IMG/VR virus record: IMGVR_UViG_3300028374_000002 | Location: 124,001-188,000 of that record | Origin: a virus | Reading direction: 5' to 3' (one strand) | Length of the DNA stretch: 64,000 nt | Shown here: in pieces, positions 35,228-42,643 of the stretch | How the letters are laid out: each line of letters opens with the position of its first letter | Numbering within the stretch: position 1 is the stretch's first letter | The notes under the pieces: model-generated | Told to the model about the DNA's origin: nothing | The model's input: only the letters and a program-made list of their open reading frames with translations | The model's database searches: none | Translations under genes and position numbers: made by a program

Positions 35228-36514
35228 TTATTTACTTAACTTCACTTTTTCATTATATTGAAGTTCTTTTACCCCACCTAATTCGGACTTAAGATTTTTA
35301 TGTCTTTTCTCTAGATTTACCAATGCAGTAGAAAGTGTAGTAGACTCCCCAATCATTTGTATAGAACCCTTTACTTTTTCAATGTTAAAATTGACATCCT
35401 CTAGTTTTAAAGTGATTTCTCTTTCCTTATCTTCTAGTTTTCTCTTAACCATTGTTTCTTTACCCAACTTATTCTCATAAAAATAAGTTAAATCGTAGTT
35501 AAGTTCGTTTCGGACTTCATTTACTAATTCGATTGCAGATTCAAATTGAAAGAAGCTATTTCCATATCTCTCATCACATCTATATAAGAAGGTTGCGTTC
35601 TTATAGTTAAAGGCATAACATTCTAAATAAGGATTTATTAAGTTATCAATTTTTTTAACAACGTCTAGTTCTACAAATTTATCCATATTTTTAGCAACTT
35701 CTTGAATAACTGGATAGAAGTTCTTGTTTATAATTGGTATAATAGGTGAATTAAATAATGATTCTAATGTACTTTCATCTTCAAGTTCATCATCATTAAT
35801 ATAAATAGATTTATTATCTACACCAAGACCTATAGTTAAATGTTCAGAAATTCTAAAATTTATTTTATCATTATCTATTTGAGCATATGTCATAGCAGAT
35901 TCAATCAATCTTAATTTTCTAAGTTCTGATTCTTCTTTTATATGATCTTCTAATAGTGTTTTCTCAATTGCATCTTCTGTTAATAGAAACCATGAATCTT
36001 TGACAAGTGCTATATGACCATTCTCTACTTGTTCTACTATTGTGTGAACTGACTCTCCCTGACCACCACTAAGTAAATTTGATTTTTTCTCAGGTGAAGA
36101 AGTTAAGTTATGTACAAATAGTTTTATCTCTGGCACCCACTCATATATCGATAACTCATTAAGAACTTTTGACATTCTGTCTTGGTCTGATTGAAGGTTA
36201 ATTGTTTCTAGAAGAACGTTTATAGGCTGTCTATATAATTCTCCTTGGTTTTTGGAATTAAGAACATTATACAAGTTTTTAAGTTCGTATAAAAGTTGAT
36301 ACTCATCCATATCGGTGTTTAACCCTTCTAGCAGAGATTTTACTTGTTTGTCGTATGTATAAGGTTTCAACCTTTCATTCAAAGAAGTAATAATATTTTT
36401 CTCTGATTCATCGTTACAAACATTCATATGTCCCTCTACTATATTAGAGATTTCTTCTTGATCAAGCGAAAGTTCTCTTTTGAAGTTAAACAACTCTAGT
36501 TTAAGATTCTTCAT
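35228..36514 (-). CDS. Hypothetical protein, probably structural
   Basis: A 428-residue protein beginning MKNLKLELFNFKRELS, loosely like the shared N-terminal motif. It is helix-rich at both ends, with a C-terminal coiled coil (about 365-428: RKLEDKEREITLKLEDVNF and on). A mixed alpha/beta middle includes NGHIALVKDSWFLLTEDAIEK and FRISEHLTIGLGVDNKSIYI. No catalytic motif is seen. It is downstream of the tail-terminator gene on the same strand (64-nt gap), so a head or tail role is plausible but not shown. Confidence 0.6.
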   Translation of the reverse strand: MKNLKLELFNFKRELSLDQEEISNIVEGHMNVCNDESEKNIITSLNERLKPYTYDKQVKSLLEGLNTDMDEYQLLYELKNLYNVLNSKNQGELYRQPINVLLETINLQSDQDRMSKVLNELSIYEWVPEIKLFVHNLTSSPEKKSNLLSGGQGESVHTIVEQVENGHIALVKDSWFLLTEDAIEKTLLEDHIKEESELRKLRLIESAMTYAQIDNDKINFRISEHLTIGLGVDNKSIYINDDELEDESTLESLFNSPIIPIINKNFYPVIQEVAKNMDKFVELDVVKKIDNLINPYLECYAFNYKNATFLYRCDERYGNSFFQFESAIELVNEVRNELNYDLTYFYENKLGKETMVKRKLEDKEREITLKLEDVNFNIEKVKGSIQMIGESTTLSTALVNLEKRHKNLKSELGGVKELQYNEKVKLSK

Positions 36515-36578
36515 GTGTTATTATTTTATTTTTTTTCTATATTGTATATATTAATAGCAAAAAGCCATTTTTTTCTAT

Positions 36579-37511
36579 TTATTTATTATTTTGTCTATCA
36601 CTTGGGGATTCTCCGTTAGGATTGCTATCTTGTGGAGCATTCCTTTCTCTTGCTTTTAGTATATTGTTGTACCACTTACTTTTCTTAGGACTAATGGAGT
36701 ATCCATCTTCTGAATTAACATAAGGCCAACTACTCTTGTCTGTAAAGCTACCCTTACCCCCTGGATTACCTACAAAATCTTGATCAGGGCTAAAGTAATC
36801 ACTATATCCACCAGTTGTTTGATAACCGTTTTGGTCAGTCATACCATCTCCCTCTTTAGTATAACCAGGTGTGTCTATTTTGTCTTTTCTAAACGCTGGG
36901 TAGTATGTTTGTACCTCAAATGATATTGACATTTTTATTTCATTACTTGAAGATAAGTCCTTTTCACGAGTTATTTCTATATTAGATTCATCTGGTGTTA
37001 AAAGAACTGCATCTATGTTCATATAGTTATGCTCAAAATACATAAATCTATATAACCAAAGTGTATCCAATAGTGCTTGACTACACTTAAATGTGTCTAT
37101 TTCATTAGCTAACGTTATTTCTAGGTCATATAATACACTTACAGGTACTGCTCTTACTCTATTAAGTGTTTTTCTAACCTCTATTTTATTCTCAACTACT
37201 GTTCTTAACCAAACATTTGGATTTGCAAATTCATCAGATCTTACATTAAATGATTTAAGGGATATATGTCCTCTTGGTATAATATCCGTGTTTAGTTCAA
37301 CTTTTCTACTACCAGATGCTATATCATCTTGGAAACTGTCTAATAAAAACCGCTCATCACCTGTCATAGAGTAATACATTGGTACCTCAACTGCATAATC
37401 ACCAGATGAGAATCTATTTACCCATCTTAGGCTACCCTCAAGTGTATCTAATACACAAACTGTTAAGTCTCTAAAGAATGTGTCATCCATGTTTTTTCTA
37501 TTTCCTATCAT
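36579..37511 (-). CDS. Tail terminator/sheath stabiliser, T4 gp15-like
   Basis: A 310-residue protein whose motif order follows T4 gp15. An N-terminal helix (FFRDLTVCVLDTLEG) is followed by VEVPMYYSMTGDERFLL, matching VPITYASKEHFMM in gp15, and IIPRGHISLKSFNV, matching ILPRINLHLVDF. Then come VPVSVLYDLEITL with an EIDTFKCSQALLDTLW helix, matching the ..IYELSIFTR and QIVEQILPYF segment, and IKMSISFEVQTYYPAF, matching IEWSLTFEV. The last 90 residues are Gly/Asn/Ser-rich. gp15 caps the tail tube and sheath and joins it to the head. TTAATATATA lies 5 nt before the ATG (37517-37526). Confidence 0.65.
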   Translation of the reverse strand: MIGNRKNMDDTFFRDLTVCVLDTLEGSLRWVNRFSSGDYAVEVPMYYSMTGDERFLLDSFQDDIASGSRKVELNTDIIPRGHISLKSFNVRSDEFANPNVWLRTVVENKIEVRKTLNRVRAVPVSVLYDLEITLANEIDTFKCSQALLDTLWLYRFMYFEHNYMNIDAVLLTPDESNIEITREKDLSSSNEIKMSISFEVQTYYPAFRKDKIDTPGYTKEGDGMTDQNGYQTTGGYSDYFSPDQDFVGNPGGKGSFTDKSSWPYVNSEDGYSISPKKSKWYNNILKARERNAPQDSNPNGESPSDRQNNK

Positions 37512-37516
37512 ATTTT

Positions 37517-37526
37517 TATATATTAA
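37517..37526 (-). promoter_or_regulatory. Late-type promoter motif TTAATATATA
   Basis: It lies 5 nt before the gp15-like ATG, a late virion gene as expected for a gp55-dependent promoter. Confidence 0.55.
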
Positions 37527-37583
37527 ATTAAACTTTCTCTAATCTAATTAATAAGTAATGTATACAATACTAAACAAAAAGAC

Positions 37584-38549
37584 ATGAGTGTGAACAAATT
37601 ACTCCTATGGGAGAAGTGGAGACCTAAAAAGGTAGAAGATATGATACTTCTTCCTAGAATTAAAAAACATTTTGAAAATGGGATAGAAGGAAATTATATA
37701 TTCTATGGACATTACGGAACTGGGAAAACATCATTATCTAGGATACTGGTTGGTAGATACACAAAAGATAAACCTTATATAGAGATAAATAGTTCCTTAT
37801 ACACATCCATTGATGTACTTAGGAATGAAATAGAGGATTTTTGTAGATTCACACCAATGATAGATGCTGGTGATGGAACTAAATATGTTTTTTTAGATGA
37901 GTTTGAGAGAGTTTCTATACAATTTCAGGATGCATTTAAAGCATTCATTGAAAAATATAGTAAAAATGGTGTTAGATTTATAATAACCACGAACCATATC
38001 AATAAGATATCGGATGGTATAAAGTCTAGAATCCCACAGATAAATTTTGATTGTGAGAATATAGAGGAAGAAAAGTTTTTAAAAAAAGAAATTTTCAAAA
38101 AAATTCAAAACGAAATATTACCAAGCGAAGGTAATACTATACCCAAAGAGGATCTAATAAAAATAGTAACAAAGAAATTCCCAGACTTTAGATCAACAAT
38201 CGAGGAGGTTCAAAGTTATATAAGAACAGGTGGCACATCTTCTAGTTCATCTAATGTATCAAACGTGGTTAAACTAGAACTTTATGAGGTACTGTATAAT
38301 TCCGAGCTAGATTATGAGCAAATATATCATTTTTTGATGTCTAAATTTGGCTCTGAAAGAATAGATGTTATGATTAAGCTTTTAGGTAAGCCACTCATAG
38401 ATTGGTCAATTGATGGAAACAAAAATATAGATAAATTATTTGAGTGTAATTTTATAATATCTGACTATTCTAATTTATTAGAAAACTCGACTGATCCTAT
38501 AGTTCTTGGTCTAACAGTAATTGGTAAACTTAGAAAAATTTTAATCTAA
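37584..38549 (+). CDS. Sliding-clamp loader ATPase, T4 gp44-like
   Basis: A 321-residue AAA+ protein. WEKWRPKKVEDMIL at 9-22 is the family N-terminus. Walker A is GHYGTGKT (42-49), Walker B is VFLDEF (102-107), and sensor 1 is FIITTNH near 140. GIKSRIPQINFD carries the SR(C/x)-type arginine-finger position. In T4, gp44 with gp62 loads the gp45 clamp, which also activates late transcription with gp55. No gp62-like small subunit is recognised in this window. The end overlaps the convergent HNH gene by 9 nt. Confidence 0.88.
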   Translation: MSVNKLLLWEKWRPKKVEDMILLPRIKKHFENGIEGNYIFYGHYGTGKTSLSRILVGRYTKDKPYIEINSSLYTSIDVLRNEIEDFCRFTPMIDAGDGTKYVFLDEFERVSIQFQDAFKAFIEKYSKNGVRFIITTNHINKISDGIKSRIPQINFDCENIEEEKFLKKEIFKKIQNEILPSEGNTIPKEDLIKIVTKKFPDFRSTIEEVQSYIRTGGTSSSSSNVSNVVKLELYEVLYNSELDYEQIYHFLMSKFGSERIDVMIKLLGKPLIDWSIDGNKNIDKLFECNFIISDYSNLLENSTDPIVLGLTVIGKLRKILI

Positions 38550-39137
38550 ATTTTTAAATACATGTGAAGATGTGTATATAGATACATCATTACCAACTAC
38601 CATAACACCTACATTTCCTTTATGATGTGGGTGTTCTATTATCTTATTTACAACACCTAATTCTTCACCATAAGTAGCCTTGTATATAAAATCACCCACT
38701 TTAATATCTTGAGCCTTTCTATTTTCGCTTAACCACTTTTTTAATTCGTTCTTTATTTGCCTCTTAGTTTTCACTCGCTTAATTTCATCACCATTACCCT
38801 TTTTGTTATTACATCCATAACACATTGGTTGGTAATTATCAATATGATTAGCACCGCCCTTAGACTTAGGGATAATGTGGTCAACGTTTAATGGATAAAG
38901 GTTGTCATCATATATGTCAATATGAATGTTCCCTGCCTTATCTAATCCATGACCTATTTGTGTTCCTACGTGTCCACATTCTACACATTTAACACCTTTG
39001 TGATAGAATGTTTGTAGTCTCCTATGATCTTTGTATTTATATAGGTTTTCAAGAGGCTCTGTTTTAAATATTTTATATTTAAATACTTTAGCTTTTTGTG
39101 TTTCTTTTAATTCTTTAAAATTTTCTAATACTTTCAT
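38541..39137 (-). CDS. HNH endonuclease
   Basis: A 198-residue protein with a zinc-binding HNH module. CVECG (Cys51/Cys54) is followed by an insertion, then NVDHIIPKSKGG (Asp86-His87), NYQPMCYGCNNKKG (Asn101, Cys106/Cys109, Asn110). The HNH residues and both Cys pairs are intact. The C-terminus (about 145-198, KVGDFIYKATYGEELG onwards) looks like a small beta-barrel domain. It is convergent with the clamp-loader gene, a typical homing position next to a conserved replication gene. Upstream, a TTG-N18-TATCTTTG (39185-39157) is a possible host-type promoter. Confidence 0.85.
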   Translation of the reverse strand: MKVLENFKELKETQKAKVFKYKIFKTEPLENLYKYKDHRRLQTFYHKGVKCVECGHVGTQIGHGLDKAGNIHIDIYDDNLYPLNVDHIIPKSKGGANHIDNYQPMCYGCNNKKGNGDEIKRVKTKRQIKNELKKWLSENRKAQDIKVGDFIYKATYGEELGVVNKIIEHPHHKGNVGVMVVGNDVSIYTSSHVFKNLD

Positions 39138-39171
39138 ATTCTATATATTTTATATGCAAAGATAAACAAAA

Positions 39172-39181
39172 TTAATATATA
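39172..39181 (+). promoter_or_regulatory. Late-type promoter motif TTAATATATA
   Basis: It ends 4 nt before the ATG of the gp25-like baseplate gene. Confidence 0.6.
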
Positions 39182-39185
39182 AACA

Positions 39186-39563
39186 ATGGCATCACTTAGT
39201 TTTACCGATTTTTACATAAAATACCCTGGGCATCCTAGTTTTAACAACATAGAATTGGTTGAAGATGATGTCATAAGAGTTATTGTGCAGAAGTACGAGA
39301 TGATAATATTCACAAATAAGGGTGATTTATTAGGCGATCCTAATTTTGGTGCTGATTTACCAAACCTATTGTACGAAACTAAATTATCTGCCGAATTTAT
39401 AGAGGGGGATATTAAAGCACAAATAGCAGACTATATTCCAGAGGTTGATAACATTGAGTATGAACTTAAAGTTGAATTTTTTGAAGATCCTGATAGGTTT
39501 CAAGAATATATGGTAATTGGTTTTAAGATAAGAGACATAGAGATATTTGCCAGCGTACTATAA
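39186..39563 (+). CDS. Baseplate wedge protein, T4 gp25-like
   Basis: A 125-residue protein of the gp25/lysozyme-like baseplate family. It has the short N-terminal segment (TDFYIKYPGHPSFNN), a VIRVIVQKYEMIIFTNKGDLLGDPNFGADL core with the GDL-x-GDP-x-FG loop, LLYE, then IKAQIADYIPEVDNIEY and a final strand pair. gp25 nucleates the sheath at the baseplate hub-wedge interface. The length is close to T4 gp25 (132). The leaderless-type promoter spacing (motif ending 4 nt before ATG) is clear here. Confidence 0.85.
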   Translation: MASLSFTDFYIKYPGHPSFNNIELVEDDVIRVIVQKYEMIIFTNKGDLLGDPNFGADLPNLLYETKLSAEFIEGDIKAQIADYIPEVDNIEYELKVEFFEDPDRFQEYMVIGFKIRDIEIFASVL

Positions 39564-40178
39564 TTATTTAATAGGACAATTTTTACCAGAGTATATATAT
39601 CCTTTGTTTCTAGATATATCAACACCAATCGATTTACTAGAAATATAAACATCTTCTAGACATTCAGTATCAGAACCACCTACTATAACATATCTTCTAT
39701 ACTTATCATTACTTAGTCTTTTATATAGTTTTTTAGGGATTTGAAACCATTTATGATTATTTCCAATATATACAATTGCAGTTCCCTTAGTTGTTTTGAA
39801 TATATCACCTTTATTTAGTTTATCATTACTTTCTTTATTCTTTATGTTATCATAGGTGTTTTTATCTAATATCTTTTTATAGTAATCTACACTAACATCA
39901 TAGTTATACCTTTTTTCTATAATTTCAGTTTGGTTAGGAAAATGATATAAATCCTGCTCAATATTTATTTCTGGGTCATGATCAAATAAATATTCGTTCC
40001 CCACTTTACCATTTATGTGATTATCCCATATTTGGAACACCTCATCAAATTCATTACAATACTTTTTTAATTCCTTAACATAATTATCAGTAAAATACTT
40101 TTTAAAACTTTTTTGAACATCAACGATTATAAGAATATCATCAGTTCTATTACTTTCAAATGTATTTATGTATTTCAT
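39564..40178 (-). CDS. Isochorismatase-like cysteine hydrolase with an inserted segment
   Basis: A 204-residue protein. It starts MKYINTFESNRTDD, the shared N-terminal motif. The isochorismatase-type fold follows: Asp20 in ILIIVDVQKSF, a middle strand-turn FQIWDNH and the nucleophile region YVIVGGSDTECLEDVYISSK with Cys173, then GVDI. A segment at about 115-150 (LNKGDIFKTTKGTAIVYIG) looks inserted relative to the usual domain, and the catalytic Lys is not obvious. Family members include nicotinamidases and isochorismatases; substrate cannot be told. TTAATATATA is 5 nt upstream (40184-40193). Confidence 0.65.
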   Translation of the reverse strand: MKYINTFESNRTDDILIIVDVQKSFKKYFTDNYVKELKKYCNEFDEVFQIWDNHINGKVGNEYLFDHDPEINIEQDLYHFPNQTEIIEKRYNYDVSVDYYKKILDKNTYDNIKNKESNDKLNKGDIFKTTKGTAIVYIGNNHKWFQIPKKLYKRLSNDKYRRYVIVGGSDTECLEDVYISSKSIGVDISRNKGYIYSGKNCPIK

Positions 40179-40183
40179 AGTAT

Positions 40184-40193
40184 TATATATTAA
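40184..40193 (-). promoter_or_regulatory. Late-type promoter motif TTAATATATA
   Basis: It lies 5 nt before the isochorismatase-like ATG. Confidence 0.5.
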
Positions 40194-40224
40194 AAATCCC
40201 CATCATTTCTTTGACAGGGATTTA
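40194..40224 (-). terminator. Weak hairpin, possible terminator
   Basis: AAATCCC/GGGATTT arms around a loop of about 16 nt, just past the stop codon of the 40247-40807 gene. The loop is long, so efficiency is doubtful. Confidence 0.4.
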
Positions 40225-40246
40225 ATTTATTTGGTACTTTTAATTA

Positions 40247-40807
40247 TTATATTGGCAAATCTTCATCATCATCTTCCTCTACATCTTCAAACCCTTCTTC
40301 GTCTTGTGCTTGTTGTGTTTGGTCTTGTTGTGTTTGGTCTTCTTCATCTTGCATTTGTGCTTTGTCAAATCCTTCTTCAGCTTGAATTTGTGTTTCGTCT
40401 TGCGTCTCTTCTTGACCACCTTGCATTTGTGTTTCATCTTGCATCTCTTCTTGGCTACCATCCATTTGTGTTTGGATTTGAGGTTGTGTTTGTACTTGAT
40501 CACCTTCACTATCACCACCTATCAAGGCTCTTGAAGATAGTATGTCATTATCTAAGAACTTTTTAGCAACATGCTTAACTAACTCTTCTGCAATGTCGAA
40601 ATCGCCAAAAAGTTTCTTTAAGTCCTCACCTGTTTCATCTTTTACTTTCTTACTATAAGCGTTTATAAGACTTTTAGGAACATCAATAGTTGTTCTAACT
40701 TTATATGTATCTTCTACTTGAAATACATTTTCATTTATATTTGGTGTTTTGTCTTTACTAACTTTCTTATCTGTTCTATGTGATTCGAAATTTTGAATGC
40801 GTTTCAT
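40247..40807 (-). CDS. Acidic/Gln-rich protein with candidate capsid-targeting start
   Basis: A 186-residue protein starting MKRIQNFESHRTD. The N-terminal 110 residues are a charged alpha/beta region (TIDVPKSLINAYSKKVKDETG onward). The C-terminal 75 residues are low-complexity, with repeated QTQ, QMQ, QEE(M/T)QDETQ units and an acidic end EEDDDEDLPI. The repeats probably expand by slippage. The opposite-strand frames here (for example 40168-40566) are mirror products of that low complexity. Function unknown; packaging is suggested only by the N-terminus. Confidence 0.6.
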   Translation of the reverse strand: MKRIQNFESHRTDKKVSKDKTPNINENVFQVEDTYKVRTTIDVPKSLINAYSKKVKDETGEDLKKLFGDFDIAEELVKHVAKKFLDNDILSSRALIGGDSEGDQVQTQPQIQTQMDGSQEEMQDETQMQGGQEETQDETQIQAEEGFDKAQMQDEEDQTQQDQTQQAQDEEGFEDVEEDDDEDLPI

Positions 40808-40860
40808 AATTTTTGTTATTTTTATAATTTATATATTAATATCTTAAACTCTCTTTTTTG

Positions 40861-41358
40861 CTATAATGATCCACCAATTAAGAATGCACCTATTATAACA
40901 ATAATGCTACTAACACCACCCCAAAACACTTTTTTCTCTAATTTATCGACTTGTGTTTCATATATATCAACTTTAGTATTCAAATTACCAACTTGTGATC
41001 TATAAGTTTCTTCTATTAACATATTATTAGCTATTTGTGATTGTAAGTTTAATATTTGTTCGTCTTTATTGTTTACTAACTCAAATAAATTGGTTATTTG
41101 TATCTCTTGCTCACCTATAACTTTCTCTAAATCATTTACAACCCTTATTGTTATTGAATCCAAGCCTTGTCCTAATATGTCATTCTTTTCCATAAGTTCT
41201 AGTATATCTAACTTAGTATCAACATATCTAGCTTGTTCCATTGTTATAACAACATATTGATTACCTAAAGAATCTTTTTCATATTTAGGATAATCTTGAC
41301 CATATAGAGCAAATGTTGATAGGATGGCTATCAAAGTTATTATTATTTTTTTTCTCAT
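40861..41358 (-). CDS. Exported coiled-coil membrane protein, spanin-like partner
   Basis: A 165-residue protein with an N-terminal Sec signal (MRKKIIITLIAILSTFALYG, probable cut before QDYPKYEKD, without a lipobox Cys). A periplasmic coiled coil follows (about 60-135), then a C-terminal hydrophobic helix VFWGGVSSIIVIIGAFLIGG. Its ATG overlaps the stop of the upstream 41355-41768 gene by 4 nt, so the two are coupled. A pair of small envelope-spanning coiled-coil proteins fits a spanin role in outer-membrane disruption at lysis, but no lipoprotein partner is visible and no endolysin is nearby. Confidence 0.55.
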   Translation of the reverse strand: MRKKIIITLIAILSTFALYGQDYPKYEKDSLGNQYVVITMEQARYVDTKLDILELMEKNDILGQGLDSITIRVVNDLEKVIGEQEIQITNLFELVNNKDEQILNLQSQIANNMLIEETYRSQVGNLNTKVDIYETQVDKLEKKVFWGGVSSIIVIIGAFLIGGSL

Positions 41359-41768
41359 TTATTTAATTTTATTTTTAAAGATTTAAGCAATCTCTCATCA
41401 CTTTTATCAGGTGCTTTATTTAGGCTATCTATTTCTTTTTTATTCTTTTCTATTTTAGCTTGCAGAGATTTTAATAATTTCTTACTAAGATATGCTTCTC
41501 TCTTAGCTTGTATTATAGAATCTTGGCTTTGTTCTATCTTTGTAGAAAGTATACTATCCATTTCTTTTAATAAAACATATTCTCCCTTTATACTATCTAA
41601 TTCAAATGTCAAGGAATCTCTTTTGGCTATAAGACTCTCATTTTTAGCATTAAGCCTTTCTATATCTTCCTTGTATGAATCATCTGTTTCGAAATATTCC
41701 TTGTATATAAAAAATACTAATAGAAAGAATAAGACTGTTATTAGTATTGATTTATTATCTAATTTCAT
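41355..41768 (-). CDS. N-anchored coiled-coil protein, i-spanin-like
   Basis: A 137-residue type II membrane protein. A single N-terminal helix (ILITVLFFLLVFFIYKEYF, residues 8-26) is followed by an almost continuous coiled coil (SYKEDIERLNAKNESLIAKR onward to about 120). This is the layout of an inner-membrane spanin (Rz-like). It is translationally coupled to the next gene by an ATGA overlap at 41355-41358. Identification rests on topology only. Confidence 0.5.
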   Translation of the reverse strand: MKLDNKSILITVLFFLLVFFIYKEYFETDDSYKEDIERLNAKNESLIAKRDSLTFELDSIKGEYVLLKEMDSILSTKIEQSQDSIIQAKREAYLSKKLLKSLQAKIEKNKKEIDSLNKAPDKSDERLLKSLKIKLNK

Positions 41769-41797
41769 ATATTTTATTTTTTTTCTTATATATTATA

Positions 41798-41828
41798 TTG
41801 CATTATCCACATATTATTTATATATTTG
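41798..41828 (+). promoter_or_regulatory. Host-type promoter TTG-N20-TATATTTG
   Basis: TTG at 41798-41800 and TATATTTG at 41821-41828 lie 8 nt before the ATG at 41837. They drive the HAD and ClpS-like gene pair. Confidence 0.55.
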
Positions 41829-41836
41829 TCAAAAAA

Positions 41837-42355
41837 ATGATTAGAGAATTATACTGTTTTGATTTTGATAAAACACTGTGCTTAACACCAGAGCCAAAAG
41901 AAGGTAAAGTTATATGGAAAGAAAAGACTGGTGAGGATTGGGGACACCGAGGTTGGTGGGGTAAGCCTGACTCTTTAGATACTAGTGTATTTGATATACC
42001 AAAGGTTGATTGGATTTATGAAGAATATCTAAGGGCAGTTGCTAGACCAGGTTCTTACGTCATTATGGCTACTGGGAGACAGAATAGAGTAATGGGAATG
42101 AGATCCCGTGTTGAAGAAATTATTAGAAGCCACAATATGTCCTTTGATGAGGTTCATTTATGTAGTGGTCACGATACATTTACATTTAAAGTAAAGCTAT
42201 TTGAAAATCAAATAGAAAATACTAAATGTGAACACTTCACTATGTATGATGATAGGGCTGAGCATTTAGAAAAATTCGCTAGGTGGGGAGAAACACAAAA
42301 GATAAAGATTACAATAATCGACTCAATTAACAAAACTATAAAAACATTTAATTAA
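41837..42355 (+). CDS. HAD-family protein of the Swiss-army-knife RNA-repair type
   Basis: A 172-residue protein. The ATG at 41837 (MIRELYCFDFDKTL) is preferred over an upstream one, because the host-type promoter lies between them. The nucleophile motif is FDFDKTL with Asp9/Asp11. EDWGHRGWWGKPDSLD is the hallmark insert of the HAD domain found with SAK RNA-repair proteins. IMATGRQ gives motif II and MYDDRAEH motif IV. Members are thought to act as phosphatases in RNA end repair. The next gene, ClpS-like, follows after 5 nt in the same predicted early transcript. Confidence 0.75.
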   Translation: MIRELYCFDFDKTLCLTPEPKEGKVIWKEKTGEDWGHRGWWGKPDSLDTSVFDIPKVDWIYEEYLRAVARPGSYVIMATGRQNRVMGMRSRVEEIIRSHNMSFDEVHLCSGHDTFTFKVKLFENQIENTKCEHFTMYDDRAEHLEKFARWGETQKIKITIIDSINKTIKTFN

Positions 42356-42360
42356 TAGCT

Positions 42361-42639
42361 ATGACAAAGATAAAAGAAGAAACTAAGACAGAAGTAGAAG
42401 AAATATTATCTAGTCCATATAGACTAGATTTACACAATGACTCCCATAATTCATTTGAACATGTTATTAAGTGTTTGATAAATATATGTGGACACGAAAA
42501 AGAACAAGCAAATCAATGTGCACACATTGTACACTTTAAAGGTATTTGTGATGTTAAGTATGGTGATTATGAGACTATTTCTAGTATGAAAGAAAAATTG
42601 TCAAATAATGGACTGCTTGTTACTATGGAGGAAAACTAG
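42361..42639 (+). CDS. ClpS-like N-degron adaptor
   Basis: A 92-residue protein with the ClpS core. YRLDLHNDSHNSFEHVIKCL (20-39) contains the Asn26-Asp27 pair, and HIVHFKG (55-61) contains His58. These correspond to the ClpS residues that bind the alpha-amino group of destabilising N-terminal residues. EKEQANQCAHIVH and a final LLVTMEE strand complete the fold. ClpS delivers N-degron substrates to ClpA or ClpC with ClpP. A phage copy could redirect host proteolysis. The short N-terminal extension (1-18) needed for delivery is present. It shares a host-type promoter with the HAD gene. Confidence 0.8.
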   Translation: MTKIKEETKTEVEEILSSPYRLDLHNDSHNSFEHVIKCLINICGHEKEQANQCAHIVHFKGICDVKYGDYETISSMKEKLSNNGLLVTMEEN

Positions 42640-42643
42640 CTGA

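Noticed and set aside
40168-40566. Plus-strand frames encoding Leu/Val/His-rich, membrane-like peptides
   Set aside because: Reverse complements of the Gln/Glu-rich repeats in the 40247-40807 gene.
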